From Cytidiella melzeri (Eukaryota > Basidiomycota > Agaricomycetes > Polyporales > Irpicaceae): a DNA stretch of 64,000 bases. The stretch spans positions 186,001-250,000 of the forward strand of contig JABYQR010000003.1 of assembly GCA_022592445.1 (NCBI GenBank), in the 5' to 3' direction. The position numbers were made by a program, and so were the translations under genes. Numbering within the stretch: the first letter of the stretch is position 1; each line of letters begins with the position of its first letter. Below, piece after piece: positions 21,986 through 32,445 of the stretch. The notes under the pieces are model-generated. The model searched no databases and had not been told where the DNA came from. It saw nothing but the letters and a program-made list of their open reading frames with translations.

Positions 21986-23653
21986 ATGTCTGTCAGGAGG
22001 TCAATGCCACCTCCACCGCCTCAGCGACGGGTGGAAAGCACAAATGGACACGCTGTCGTGGCGGCCAAAGCGTCGAACACTGACTCGCAGGCCCCGCGCA
22101 TTGACTGGGCGAATCTCTCCAAGGGAGACAAGGAGGTGCTGTTCAGCTGGCTAGATGAGTTTTTCGCCGCTTATTTCAAACGCCTTGGACTATCAAGCGG
22201 GGACATTCCGTCACAAATAGTGAAACCTGCAGCGCCACCGATGCCAACGCGCAATACTCAGCCCGCCGCTAGTGGAACGGCACCAGTTAATGGACGTCCT
22301 CCACTTCCCGTGCGAAAATCCACCACAGAAGCCGCCCCTACTGCTAAACACAGTCTTGTCGTACCTACGCCGTCTTTGCCAGCGCGAAGGCCCGACTTGT
22401 CGCTGCAGCACCGCGCAGAATCTGAACCTGCCAATACGACAGCTGCTCCTCCAAAACCACCACCGCGACGTGCACTTCCTCCGCCCTTGAAAGCATCTCC
22501 CACACCAGAGCCAGCATTACCTCCGCCGCGGATCAACCTATCAACAAGACCTACCGCGACAGTCACCGCATATCAGTATCCCTCTGAACCCGAGTACACA
22601 TCTGAATCCGAGTATAGTGCAGTAGAGGAGTGCCTACGCTGCAGAGACTATACTGCCGTCGATGAACACGCCTCTTACTTCCCTCGCGAGAATGTCGAGT
22701 CCATACACCAGCTCGCATGGGATTTGACCTCCCCGTTCGACCACCAGTTCGACAAGCTCCGCGCGATCACTTTCTGGCTTCATCTCAACATCTCCTACGA
22801 CGCGTACTCATTCCTCAACAACTGTGTCAAACCCTCAACGCCAGACTCGACCCTCAAGAGCGGAATGGCCGTGTGCGAAGGGTATGCGGGGTTATTCTCC
22901 GCTCTGGCGTTAGCTGTTGGGTTGGAGAGTATCACGATCAGCGGGCACGGGAAAGGGTTCGGCTACGCTCCTCTTGCTGCTGGAGAACCTCTGCCAAGCT
23001 ACTCTGCCGGACACGCCTGGAACGCTGTCAAACTCGAAGATGGCTCGTGGAAGCTGATCGACTCGTGCTGGGCGGGAGGCGCGCTCGGTAGCGACGGCGT
23101 CTTCATCAGGCGTTGGGATGGGTTCCACTTTGCGGCGACGAATGAAGAATTTGGGGAGCGTCATTTCCCGGATCCGAAAGAGCCGTGGAAGCAGTTTGTT
23201 GAGCCGCTGAAGACGTGGGAGGAGTATATTAGCGCGGTGGACGACATGCCGACGATGACTAGCGGTTTTGGCGGAGGAGAGTACGCGAGGCATCTGTTAT
23301 ACCCGAGGACGAAGATGCTGCAGCCAGGAAGGGAGAGATTCTACATCAAGAAGAAGTGTGAGCATTTTAGGGAGAGGGAGGAAGAGGAATATGTGCATGT
23401 CGTTATGGGTCCTTTGGACGCGCAGGAGCGAACTCCGGGGAGGGCGGGGTGGAAGTCTATGGCGCTGGATGAGGCGAATGGCGGGTGGAGGTATGATAGG
23501 CTCATGGTTGCAAGGGGTGAGAAGGTCATGATTGCGATTGTGACAACTGTGAATGGGGCGGACGCCAGAGGGATGGGGAAGGCCGAGTATGATCGTGTTG
23601 CGGGAAAGGTGTCGATGAGCTGGGAAGTGTTGTGTCAGTGGGAGGTAGCATGA
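21986..23653 (+). CDS. Transglutaminase-like (Cyk3/kyphoscoliosis-peptidase type) protein
   Basis: A single intronless frame of about 555 residues runs from the first true ATG at 21986; the frame upstream begins only with TTG. The first ~190 residues are proline-rich with repeated PPLP and PPRR segments, suited to binding SH3 domains. The C-terminal half is a transglutaminase-like core: Cys in AVCEGYAGLF, His in GHAWNAVKL and Asp in LIDSCWAGG form the expected Cys-His-Asp triad. Such domains occur in the yeast cytokinesis protein Cyk3 and in kyphoscoliosis peptidase, with proteolytic or scaffolding roles. Unlike Cyk3, no N-terminal SH3 domain is visible. A role in septation or cell-wall organisation is inference only. 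Confidence 0.82.
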   Translation: MSVRRSMPPPPPQRRVESTNGHAVVAAKASNTDSQAPRIDWANLSKGDKEVLFSWLDEFFAAYFKRLGLSSGDIPSQIVKPAAPPMPTRNTQPAASGTAPVNGRPPLPVRKSTTEAAPTAKHSLVVPTPSLPARRPDLSLQHRAESEPANTTAAPPKPPPRRALPPPLKASPTPEPALPPPRINLSTRPTATVTAYQYPSEPEYTSESEYSAVEECLRCRDYTAVDEHASYFPRENVESIHQLAWDLTSPFDHQFDKLRAITFWLHLNISYDAYSFLNNCVKPSTPDSTLKSGMAVCEGYAGLFSALALAVGLESITISGHGKGFGYAPLAAGEPLPSYSAGHAWNAVKLEDGSWKLIDSCWAGGALGSDGVFIRRWDGFHFAATNEEFGERHFPDPKEPWKQFVEPLKTWEEYISAVDDMPTMTSGFGGGEYARHLLYPRTKMLQPGRERFYIKKKCEHFREREEEEYVHVVMGPLDAQERTPGRAGWKSMALDEANGGWRYDRLMVARGEKVMIAIVTTVNGADARGMGKAEYDRVAGKVSMSWEVLCQWEVA

Positions 23654-24546
23654 TCTTTGAATACTTGGCTTGGAAGATATAGCGTGTATATTCTGGGACT
23701 TGAGTTTTTTCTGTTGTTTGGCTACTGCTATCTGCTTTGTATCACACCCGTTGTTTTATTTAATCATTGCTTTTAAAAGCCAGCAGGGATGTGTGTGGCA
23801 GTGGACATCAACGCCTGCCAAAAACGGCTACCCGTGCGTTGTGGCGTCGGATCAAAACTGATTAGAGTACCGATCAACTGATCGTCGTGTGTCGGCGTCA
23901 TCGGGCTTGTCCACTACTACTCCTGACTCTCTTGCTGTGCTTATGTTTGAACTGCAGCATTTATGCGCTGTTATGACCCTCGCGGAGCTTTGGTTCCAGC
24001 TCAGGGCTTTGTGCTGGCTCTTAACGAGCTCTGGTCTGGATTGCTGCGCACGACGCTTGCACGGCGCGCATACACAAATGGTTTCGCGGATAGAACTGTT
24101 ATGGAAACTACGCCGGCGGGGGGATTCCCTTAGGTGCGTGTGTATGATTGCGGAATGACTGGAGGCTGTACTTAATGAGAATCATGTCGATCAGCGGATG
24201 GCGGGAGCCCTCAGTCATCAACATTACAGCATTATACGATGGTCCAATCCGACTTCGGGCAGGGTCAACGACGAGCCGTAGTTGGCTGAGCAAGTGGTAA
24301 AGATGCCACCTTTAATTGGCTCGCCCGTATACCGTTTTTCTCTCAGTATTCCGAAGGTGCGAGGAAAGCAAGTTGCGGTCCAGTCATCTCTGCGTCGGTC
24401 TTTCAAGGAACTGTCGGAAATTTTGGTGCTCATGCCAATAACTTTGTGCTCTTGTTACGATTGTCTCTGCTCGATAAGCCGCATCTCTATGTCACTGGTC
24501 AATTCCCAGCCACTTCGTCTTCTTTCATAAACTCGATCACCTCACA
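23654..24546. other. Intergenic, no gene recognised
   Basis: 3' region of the transglutaminase-like gene and spacer up to the start of the duplicated Kex2-repeat/F-box unit. Frames are short and unconvincing. Confidence 0.4.
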
Positions 24547-25075
24547 ATTTCGCCCGCCGTATCCGTGAAACATCGATCGTTCTCCGAGTCGGGATCACTG
24601 CTGCTAGTCACTACGGGGATACCATCTGGCACTCCCATGTCGCTGTTGTTCGGGCTCATTTCGCCAGTAATACAGTGGGCTATCGGCTTGTGACTGCCGC
24701 AGTAAGATGTCATATCATCTCCTCGTCGCTGAGCGAGTCTGGGAACCGTGTTCACCTCCATATACACTAATCAATCCCTCCCACTAGGTAGTGCAATGCT
24801 CTATGTCTTACGTCTTACGGGCCAGGCGCGATCGTGATTAAAATTTCGAGGCCAAAAACCGCATGTATGGGTCGGTCTACGTGGTTTGCATCCGCCATGT
24901 CGAGTAGCGGAAACGCGAGGAAGAGGGCATATGAGATCGAGCGGAAGGGCTTTGTTCCCGCCGGTATGGATCGCGCTTTCGTCATTCTACCGCATCTTGT
25001 TTTACCTTCACTTGGCACGGACTCGAAGGCCAACAGCGCATAGGATGAAGCTCGTTGGGCACCCACAGGGTACAG

Positions 25076-25082
25076 GTATAAG
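25076..25082 (+). promoter_or_regulatory. TATA box of Kex2-repeat gene A
   Basis: GTATAAG in the context AGGTATAAGAACCCTCG, 143 bases before the ATG. The same 15-base core stands before gene B, so the site has been kept since duplication. Confidence 0.65.
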
Positions 25083-25218
25083 AACCCTCGCAGAACGCAC
25101 TTCAAAGTATACCACACCCACCTTCACTCACTCCATTTGCACTACTCCGACACGTTTCGGTAACCGGTACTCCTCCCTTCAAAAGTATCCCTCTTAGTTT
25201 CATCTCTCCGATTGCAAG

Positions 25219-26515
25219 ATGTTTTCTCGTAGTCTCCCAGTGTTCTTAGCAGTCGTCGCACTCATTGCCATATTCGCCAACGCTATTCCATTGGAAGGAC
25301 CAACCAAGCGCTCTACCATCGCATCTCGTGCAGTCAAACCCAAGCCTTCGCCTTCTTCCAAGACCACTCACAAGCGCGAGCCCTTCGAAGCTCGCGAATG
25401 GTCGAACGCGAAGCGCATGGCCGCAGGCCTGTCCCCGCGCGCACCTACGCCCGCCCACAAGCCTGCTCCCTCTCCTTCTGCCAAGACGACACACAAGCGT
25501 GAGCCACTCGAGTCTCGCGAATGGTCGAACTCCAAGCGCATGGCGGCAGGTTTATCTCCACGTGCACCCAAAGTTCGCCCTTCGCCCTCCCTCACCAAGA
25601 GACAGTACCCGAGTCCTTCGCCTGCGCCCAACCCCGTACAAACGTAAGGCGTTCACATATTCATGAGGAATATCTGACGATAATGCGCGAACAGTCTCAG
25701 CGGACGTATTATGATCAAGACTAGTTCTTCCGCTCCTTTGATAGGCTACGTGAGCGGCGGATCACCGTAAGTTCCGCGCCATTGTGCAACAAAACCTTAT
25801 TTGACAATTTAACCATTAGCGCACGTGTTGACGTCCAGGGAAAATATGGAGGTGATCTCACTATCCAGTTCACGACTCAATTGAACAATGGATCCCCCTT
25901 CAACCTCGTGGCAACTGTAAGTCGATGTTATTCCTGTCACAATGTTGCTCATAGACTCCTCTGATTGTTCACTATACAGAACGGCGGCTTTAATCCGAAG
26001 TATATCGGTGGCAGCTCCGACCAATACCTCTCGTCGCACAGCTCTGCGTAAGTACCCTTCAGTGCCCTCAAGGGAGCGAATTGTTTAATCCGCTTCCACA
26101 GCAATGTCCCAATTACCAATGTCCCTGCCAGTAAGCATCTTCCTAGATCTGTTGATATGAACTCTATTGACATCATAATTATAGCTCTCGCATACCAGCG
26201 CCCAACAAGTGAGGGTGCATCAGCCATCTGGATGTATAACCCCAGCACTAAGCAAATTACTCGTAAGCATAGCGACTCGCACTGTCGAATTACCGCTTAT
26301 GTTCGTGCAGCCCGCTGGACTAACATTGACGGTGGTGCACCCAACGTTGTCATTGGCTACAACTGGCATAGCAACTCGCTTTTCCTCACCGGTGACTTGG
26401 CTGTTTACAACGCTGCCACTGGTAACAATGCCATAGCTGTGGTACGTACACTTCCACTTTCACTTCTCCATTACGTCCATGCTCACATTCCGTGCAGGAG
26501 TTCTTCCTTGCTTAA
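25219..26515 (+). CDS. Secreted Kex2-repeat protein A with C-terminal beta-rich domain
   Basis: Eight exons were read with exact phases: 25219-25643, 25695-25766, 25820-25916, 25980-26047, 26102-26130, 26185-26262, 26311-26441 and 26498-26515. They give 305 residues. A signal peptide (about 1-22, ending FANA) is followed by a ~120-residue basic, Pro/Ser-rich part with Lys-Arg pairs at 30-31, 52-53, 65-66, 93-94, 106-107 and 127-128. Two 41-residue repeats each contain KREPxExREWSNxKR and then MAAGLSPRAP. Processing by the Golgi protease Kex2 would release 11-residue acidic peptides and free the C-terminal domain. That domain (about 143-305; DVQGKYGGDLTIQFTTQL, RPTSEGASAIW, NSLFLTGDLAVYN) is Thr/Asn/Gly-rich and looks like a beta sandwich. 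I do not recognise the family by name. Its paralogue lies at 27826. Confidence 0.85.
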
Positions 26516-27089
26516 GTCAGTATATTACATGGACATCTCACACAGTCTTTAAACTGGACAATTATAGTTAGACATCTTGATTCCTACCAATATTTATTCT
26601 AAGTTTATCACTATCAAAACAGTTTGAGTTGTGTCTTCCAAGCAATATCACTTCTGCGGTATATTTGACGCACGGAAAGATTATCACCAATAGTCTTGAT
26701 TTTCATCTTCTACGGCGATTATTGGCTAATTTGCTTTGCAAATTCTACACTACGCCAGGACAGTGGCCCATCATACACAAACCAAATGTACTTATAATAT
26801 TTTTGGTCCCTGCCGTTCATGCATATGTTGCGTTCCTGCAGAAACGACTGCATTGAATGAAGCGAGTGAGTGGCGCTCAGTGACCGTGCAGATTTGGACT
26901 CGGTAAAAACTCGCGCAACTCATGCCTCAACTCGACATCATCCACATCATGTCAACACCACTGTGCTGCTGTTGCCCCAATGGTCCTGTTAATTGCTTGG
27001 CAGTCCAGATGAAGTGATCAGTTATCATATCTCTTTGTCGGTGACAATTAGCTCCTGCGCCCCTCCCTCCTGGTTTCTTGCTCTATAGA
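26516..27089. other. Spacer after gene A
   Basis: AT-rich 3' region of gene A and spacer before the F-box fragment; no coding signal. Confidence 0.4.
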
Positions 27090-27380
27090 TCTTTTGCTGT
27101 CGATTCTTTCTTCATTCTCTACTGGCAACACAGATTTCTTCACCTCCCATGATGCGTGTCAAAATCCAGCGCGCAGCAAATTCGTGCACGTTCCGGACGA
27201 GGCTCTGGGCATTATCATTTTCGAGGTTATCCGTCCAAAGATTCCTCACGAGTTTGGTACAGTTCACCAGGACAGCGCGGACGTACTCGCTCGTCTCCCG
27301 ACGGTGGCGGAACATCGTCCTCCCATACAGGTTCGTCTGCATCTTACTCCATAACCCTGAACATTCTTTCCCTGCCACTT
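27090..27380 (+). pseudogene. Truncated F-box gene fragment
   Basis: The translation HVPDEALGIIIFEVIRP, followed one frame over by YSLVSRRWRNIVLPY, matches the start of the F-box gene at 29580 (HLPDEVLDMIIFEAVGP and YSIVSRRWRNIVLPY). One extra base near 27278-27290 shifts the frame. The likeness stops at about 27370-27390, where the promoter of the second duplication unit begins. The rest of the gene is missing, so it cannot make an LRR-type F-box protein. Confidence 0.85.
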
Positions 27381-27697
27381 CATGCCTTCCAAGTTCGCCC
27401 GCCGTGTCCGTAAAAGATCGATCGTACTTGGTGACTCACGGACGTCAGCCGCGGGACAACGAGCTGGCTTCACGTGCAGTCGCCACCAAAAATCCTAGGT
27501 CGAGGACAGCATGTTGCGGGTCGTTTGCATCCGCAATGTCGTGTAGCGGAAATGCGTGAAAGAAGGTGTATGAGATCGAGCGGAAGTCTTTGCTCCCGCC
27601 TGTGTTGATCGCGCTTTCGTCATTCCACCGCATTTTGCTCTCCCTTCCACTTGGCATGTACTCGCTAACAACACAGAGTTGAAGCTCGTGGGGCAAA

Positions 27698-27705
27698 GGT
27701 ATAAG
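27698..27705 (+). promoter_or_regulatory. TATA box of Kex2-repeat gene B
   Basis: GGTATAAG in AGGTATAAGAACCCTCG, about 127 bases before the ATG and identical in core to the site before gene A. Confidence 0.65.
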
Positions 27706-27825
27706 AACCCTCGTAGCTGATTCACCCAGGTAGTTCTCATTCCTCTTCACTCACAACAATCCCCCATTCCTCGGTAATACCACCCTGAAAAGTACTTCGC
27801 CTAATAATTGTTCATCAACTCCAAT

Positions 27826-29116
27826 ATGTTCTCTCGTACCCTCCCAGTATTGTTGGCAGTCATCGCACTGATTGCCATCGTTTCCAACGCCATTCCATTG
27901 GAAGGATCGGCCAAGCGCGCGACCCTCGCATCTCGTGCAGTCACACACAAGCCTTCGCCATCAACCAAGACTACTCACAAACGTGAGCCCCTCGAAGCTC
28001 GCGAATGGTCGAACGCGAAGCGCATGGCCGCAGGCTTGTCCCCGCGTGCACCCACACCCGCCCACAAGCCCACCCCTTCTCCCTCTGCCAAGTCTACGCA
28101 CAAGCGTGAGCCTCTCGAGTCTCGCGAGTGGTCGAACTCCAAGCGCATGGCCGCAGGTCTTTCTCCTCGTGCACCTAAAGTTCGCCCTTCGCCTTCCCTC
28201 ACCAAGAGACAGTATCCAAGCCCTTCACCTGCCCCCAACCCCGTCCAAACGTAAGTTATCATAATATCGCATATCGAACATAACCGATGACACTGCCTAA
28301 ACAGTTTCAGTGGACGTGTTATGATCAAGACCAGCTCCTCTGCTCCATTGATCGGCTACGTGAGCGGCGGATCACCGTAAGCCTCGCAAAATTGTGTACC
28401 AATTTACCCTCGTTGACCTTCCTCCCAACAGCGCCCGTGTTGACGTCCAAGGAAAGAACGGTGGTGATCTCACTGTGCAGTTCACCACTCAAGTCAGCTC
28501 TGGAACTCCCTTCAACCTCGAGGCAACTGTACGTACAGTCACCTCTTGTCACGCAATCTCGCTCATTCGATTTAATATAGAATGGTGGCTTCAGCCCGGT
28601 GTACATCGGTGGTAGCAGCAACCAGTACCTTTCGTCGCATAGCTCCGCGTGAGTATCGATCATCTTCTATAAACTTGTCCGCTCAACTAGCCCCTCAGCA
28701 ATGTGCCAATCACAAATGTCCCTGCTAGTGAGTATACCAATTTCTTAAAAGTGAACAATTAGTGACATTGTCATTCCTCAGCTCTCGCATATCAGCGCCC
28801 GACAAGCGAGGGTGCTTCAGCCATCTGGACGTTGAACCCGAGCACCAAGCAAATTATGCGTAAGTCTATATAGCCTGCAATCATGTGTCGCAGTAATACC
28901 AACTCCTATTTTTGTAGCCCGCTGGACCAACATCGATGGAAGTGCTCCTAGCGTCGTCATCGGTTACAACTGGCAGAGCAATTCGCTTTTCCTCACCGGT
29001 GACTTGGCCGTTTACAACGCTGCCACCGGTAGCAAAGCTATTGCTGTGGTACGTGCACTCTTCTTTTCCAATAGACACAGTACTCATCCTGTTTGCAGGA
29101 GTTTTACCTCGCATAA
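27826..29116 (+). CDS. Secreted Kex2-repeat protein B (paralogue of A)
   Basis: Exons 27826-28250, 28305-28376, 28432-28528, 28581-28648, 28699-28727, 28782-28859, 28918-29048 and 29099-29116 have lengths 425, 72, 97, 68, 29, 78, 131 and 18, identical exon by exon to gene A, and encode 305 residues. The signal peptide, all six Lys-Arg pairs, both 41-residue repeats and the C-terminal domain are kept. Differences are mainly conservative (for example EPF to EPL in the first repeat). Introns have diverged much more than exons, a sign of purifying selection on the protein. The start is the ATG in CCAATATGTTCTC; an upstream in-frame TTG was not used. The function is unknown. A secreted peptide precursor or wall-associated protein fits the architecture. 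Confidence 0.85.
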
Positions 29117-29579
29117 ATCATCATCGATGATTTCTTTTATCGCATTTCGCATGGACATTTCACACAGACATTGTTTGGATAACGTAGATTGAATATTTGG
29201 AAAGCCCTGTAAACTTTATATCAAAAACGCCTATAATTGATTCATCTTCGCAACGTTTGAATCATTGTCGATTGATTAATCAGTTGAATCGACCTGTACC
29301 AAGACGATTGATAGGAGCGTTGTACACTTGATGCGCGATACCTTTATAACTATTGCACCAAACTGTGAATTGTCACTTGCGATACAGGTAGTCTTCAAAT
29401 TGGTGCGGGGCGTGACTGTCACGGTAGTAACTCTTGTTTATTGCAGTAGCAACTTGAAGCAACGCCAACCTCGATTTTTGCTCAGCGGTGAGATGTTCGC
29501 ACAATCGTGATTGCTCAGGCTTAATAAAGTGTTTTCCACAGCGTGCTCAAGTTTCTGCTCTTCCCACTCAACCTGCAGA
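29117..29579. other. Spacer between gene B and the F-box gene
   Basis: AT-rich non-coding sequence serving as 3' region of gene B and promoter of the F-box gene; no other signal recognised. Confidence 0.4.
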
Positions 29580-31094
29580 ATGTCAGAGCTGCAAATCGCG
29601 ACGACCAACTGGGCCGTTCCACGCACTGGCAACACCAGCTACATGCCCTCCCATGATGCTTGTGCCCCTCCAGCACGCAGAGATCCCGTGCACCTTCCAG
29701 ACGAGGTCCTGGACATGATCATATTCGAGGCTGTCGGTCCAAAGGTTCCTTACGAGTTCAATACAGTTCGTCAGGACAGACAGACCTACTCGATCGTCTC
29801 CCGACGGTGGCGGAACATCGTCCTCCCGTACATGTTCACCCGCATCATCATCCGCGACCCAGAAGGATTCCTTCAGTTTGTCATCCACGCGCCGAGCATC
29901 GCATTCAACGTACGTCACATCGATATACTCAACTTGGATTCGACGCTGGACGTCGTCGTCTTGGACTCTCTGCTCACACATCTTCCCCGTCTGCGGTCTA
30001 TGCGCATCGAAGGAGTAGCACTCGGCAACAGTGCTGGTCAGCCTCGGCAATACAAAAATCATACTGTTCAAAGGGTGTTATGCGACTCCTTCCAAGGGTG
30101 CAAACCCGCCGAGACCCGATACGACCAGCTCCTCGACTTTCTAGCATTGTTCTCCGATATTGAGGACCTGAAGGTGGATATACACGATTACAGACTAAAC
30201 TTCGCGCACGATTCAGAAGGACTGCGCGAAGTCGCCGAGAAAGTTGTTCCATTCGCCGTAGCAGCAGCTCGCATCGGACACTCACAAGTGCGCTCGCTCC
30301 AAATTGAATGGGGACCACGCCTTCACTGCTTCCTCCTCTCTTTCCTCGTAGAAATCGACGCGTTTCGTCACCTGACATCTCTCGCTCTGTATGTCGACAG
30401 CTCAAGCGGGCTAGACCGGCTGAACGCGCTCTTGTGCGTCGTAGGACCCACTCTCAAATCTCTTGCCATCTGTCTGCGATGGGCCAGCTACAGATATTCT
30501 CTTGGTGCGTATGTTTAAGCCCATTGTTTGGACTCTTGCAACTCGAAATACCATCCGTCACTGATTGTTTGTTCCACAATCCAAGAGAGGAAAATCTTCA
30601 TCGGTAAAATCCGTCCTGGCATCACCGCTTGCTCTGTGCTGGAGGAATTCATGTTCGCCATGAACGTTTTTATCGGCCTATACGTACACCCAGTCCCCGC
30701 TATAACTGCCCACGAAGATCGTGGTCAGCCTGATGCCAGTTGGCTCACGGCACTTGATCTCGTAGAGCTATTGCCAACAGACTCCCTCCGGCACCTCTCC
30801 CTCGACATCGGGATGCCGCATAATGCCCACGACGATTTGCACTCGCTATCGTGGCCAGCCCTCAGAGCCGCATGCCGCCGTTCGACCAATATCCAGGCAA
30901 TCAAAGTAGCATTACACAAGATGCATAAGCAGAACTCTCGAAGAGAGGGATGTGTCCTATATGAGATGCAAGAGTTTAGAGAGTTGCTGGGTCCCTCCGA
31001 ATCCAGAACCTTCTCACCGGACGAAGGGGATATGTCTTGCAAAGACCAAGAATGCAGGAGGTTTCAACTCGTCCAAGGATCAGGCAGGGAGTAG
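29580..31094 (+). CDS. F-box-like/LRR protein
   Basis: Exons 29580-30504 and 30586-31094 join in phase 1 across an 81-base intron, giving about 477 residues from the ATG of MSELQIATT (the in-frame TTG further upstream is not a start). An F-box-like region lies at about residues 40-90 (HLPDEVLDMIIFE...YSIVSRRWRNIVLPY). It is followed by a long part with leucine-rich, LRR-like spacing (VLDSLLTHLPRLRSMRI, LTSLALYVDSS, LKSLAICLRW, SLRHLSLDIG). F-box proteins link substrates to SCF ubiquitin ligases through Skp1, and Agaricomycetes carry very many fast-evolving copies. A truncated relative lies at 27090. No disruption is seen. Confidence 0.8.
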
Positions 31095-31500
31095 ACTTCA
31101 TTTGGCTTTGGTAGATGAGGCGATAGTGAGTAGAACTTCATCTTCCGAGATACGATAAATGATAATATACAACGATTTGAATTATATTACAATGAGAACG
31201 CGGGACGGTAGATGGACGTCGAAGGGGAACACATCAGACCACTGATGGGAGATGAAGAGGAAGGGATGGGAACTTGATGGTGGTAGTATCAGGAACGAGG
31301 AAAGCCAGAAAGCGAGACGTCGATGCGATGCACAAAAGAAGATCGCAGTTGTCGTAAGAGCAACGAATACCAAGATATAGACCAGAGAAGACCGCTAGAG
31401 GAAACCTGAATTTGAGACAATTGGATGAGATGCAAAGTCCGCGCGAGACATGCAGATGGGACATAACACTATAGCAGAAAGAAACTATGAAGCAGAATAT
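31095..31500. other. Convergent 3' region
   Basis: Short spacer between the F-box gene and the convergent tail-anchored gene; nothing further seen. Confidence 0.4.
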
Positions 31501-32445
31501 TCATGACATGAGTCCTTCTCCCCAGACCAGCCGCTGTCGATGGGCCCGTACTGCCCCGCGAAGTGTGATCCAAGCTATCCACATGCAGATCGAAAAGACA
31601 AGCGCGAACAGGAAGCGCTACATCCAGTACAGTCATCCGTTCAGTCTACTTGGAAACACTCTCTCGCACACAAGAGAAACACTCACGATGAGAGCCTTCC
31701 ACCTCGGACTCACTGGCGCATTCGGCGTGAAGATGATCGTCCTGAGACGGAGTGGGACAGGCGTGTTCAGCCACTCGAGCGATTCTTCCAGGTCCTTTGC
31801 CTGCGAAAGTCCGCAGTTAGAGTTTTGAGATGGTCAGATCTTGGGTGCATGTGATTCAGCTTGCTTGGAGACAGACGCACCTTGTCCCGTCCGCGGTCAT
31901 ACACTTCTCGTATGTGTCGCACCTGCCTGCCAATCTCTGGTAGCTGAGCTCCCAGTTCTTGCAGGGCGGCGAGGTCGTCTTGGAGCGCGTGGGCGACATA
32001 TGGTACGGTCGAGGACAGCGCTGCCGCCGATCGTCGTTGTGTATGCTATTAATGTGTGTGGCATATTGAGCTGGGGGAACATGAGTATACAAGAAGAGAC
32101 GCACCTGCAGGCCTTGAACCACCTCGCGGAGGATGGTATCTATAGCTCTCGAGTTACTCAAGTCCTCTGCCAGCTTCGACTGAACGAAGATAAGAGAAGG
32201 TAGCAATCGTTTGACCACGTTACTTGCCTCAAAGTCTTTCATCTGATGCTCATACTGCATTGCTCGTCGACTGGCAGAGGCAACGGCATTCTCGAACCTG
32301 AAGTGACAGCCTCTGTCACTACGACTACGCAGTGCTTGCAAAGGATATGTAAAACACACCTTGCCGCCCTAGTGCTCGACGCCGTGTCCTCGCCAGCAAG
32401 GGTAGAAGACTGAGCTGTAGTGCTTTGAAATGAAAGCCGATCCAT
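31501..32445 (-). CDS. Small coiled-coil protein with C-terminal membrane anchor
   Basis: Five exons join in frame: 32445-32360, 32297-32105, 32045-31881, 31800-31687 and 31617-31501, totalling 225 codons with the stop. The protein starts MDRLSFQSTT, has Ser/Thr-rich and then helical segments (YEHQMKDFEA, LQDDLAALQELGAQLPEIGRQ, KDLEESLEWL), and ends with one hydrophobic stretch (FLFALVFSICMWIAWITL) plus a short basic tail. This is a tail-anchored layout: the bulk would face the cytosol with the C-terminus in a membrane. I do not recognise the family; SNARE-associated or organelle-tether proteins have similar layouts. It starts 365 bases from a divergent SnoaL-like gene, so a shared promoter is likely. 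Confidence 0.7.

Larger units (their letters stand above)
24547..27390. repeat. Tandem duplication unit 1: Kex2-repeat gene A + truncated F-box
   Basis: Begins with CGCCCGCCGTATCCGTGAAA and contains promoter, gene A and an F-box fragment. Unit 2, starting with CGCCCGCCGTGTCCGTAAAA near 27398, has the same order with an intact F-box gene. The promoter parts share long stretches such as TATGAGATCGAGCGGAAG and GATCGCGCTTTCGTCATTC. Confidence 0.85.
27391..31100. repeat. Tandem duplication unit 2: Kex2-repeat gene B + intact F-box gene
   Basis: Second unit with conserved promoter, gene B and the complete F-box gene. Comparing units places the break of unit 1 inside the F-box gene, as expected from unequal crossing-over or a partial tandem duplication. 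Confidence 0.8.

Noticed and set aside
32103..32220. A 44-base intron (GTAACG...TTCAG) in the tail-anchored gene
   Set aside because: Removing it brings an early stop; reading through keeps phase and gives the longer protein.
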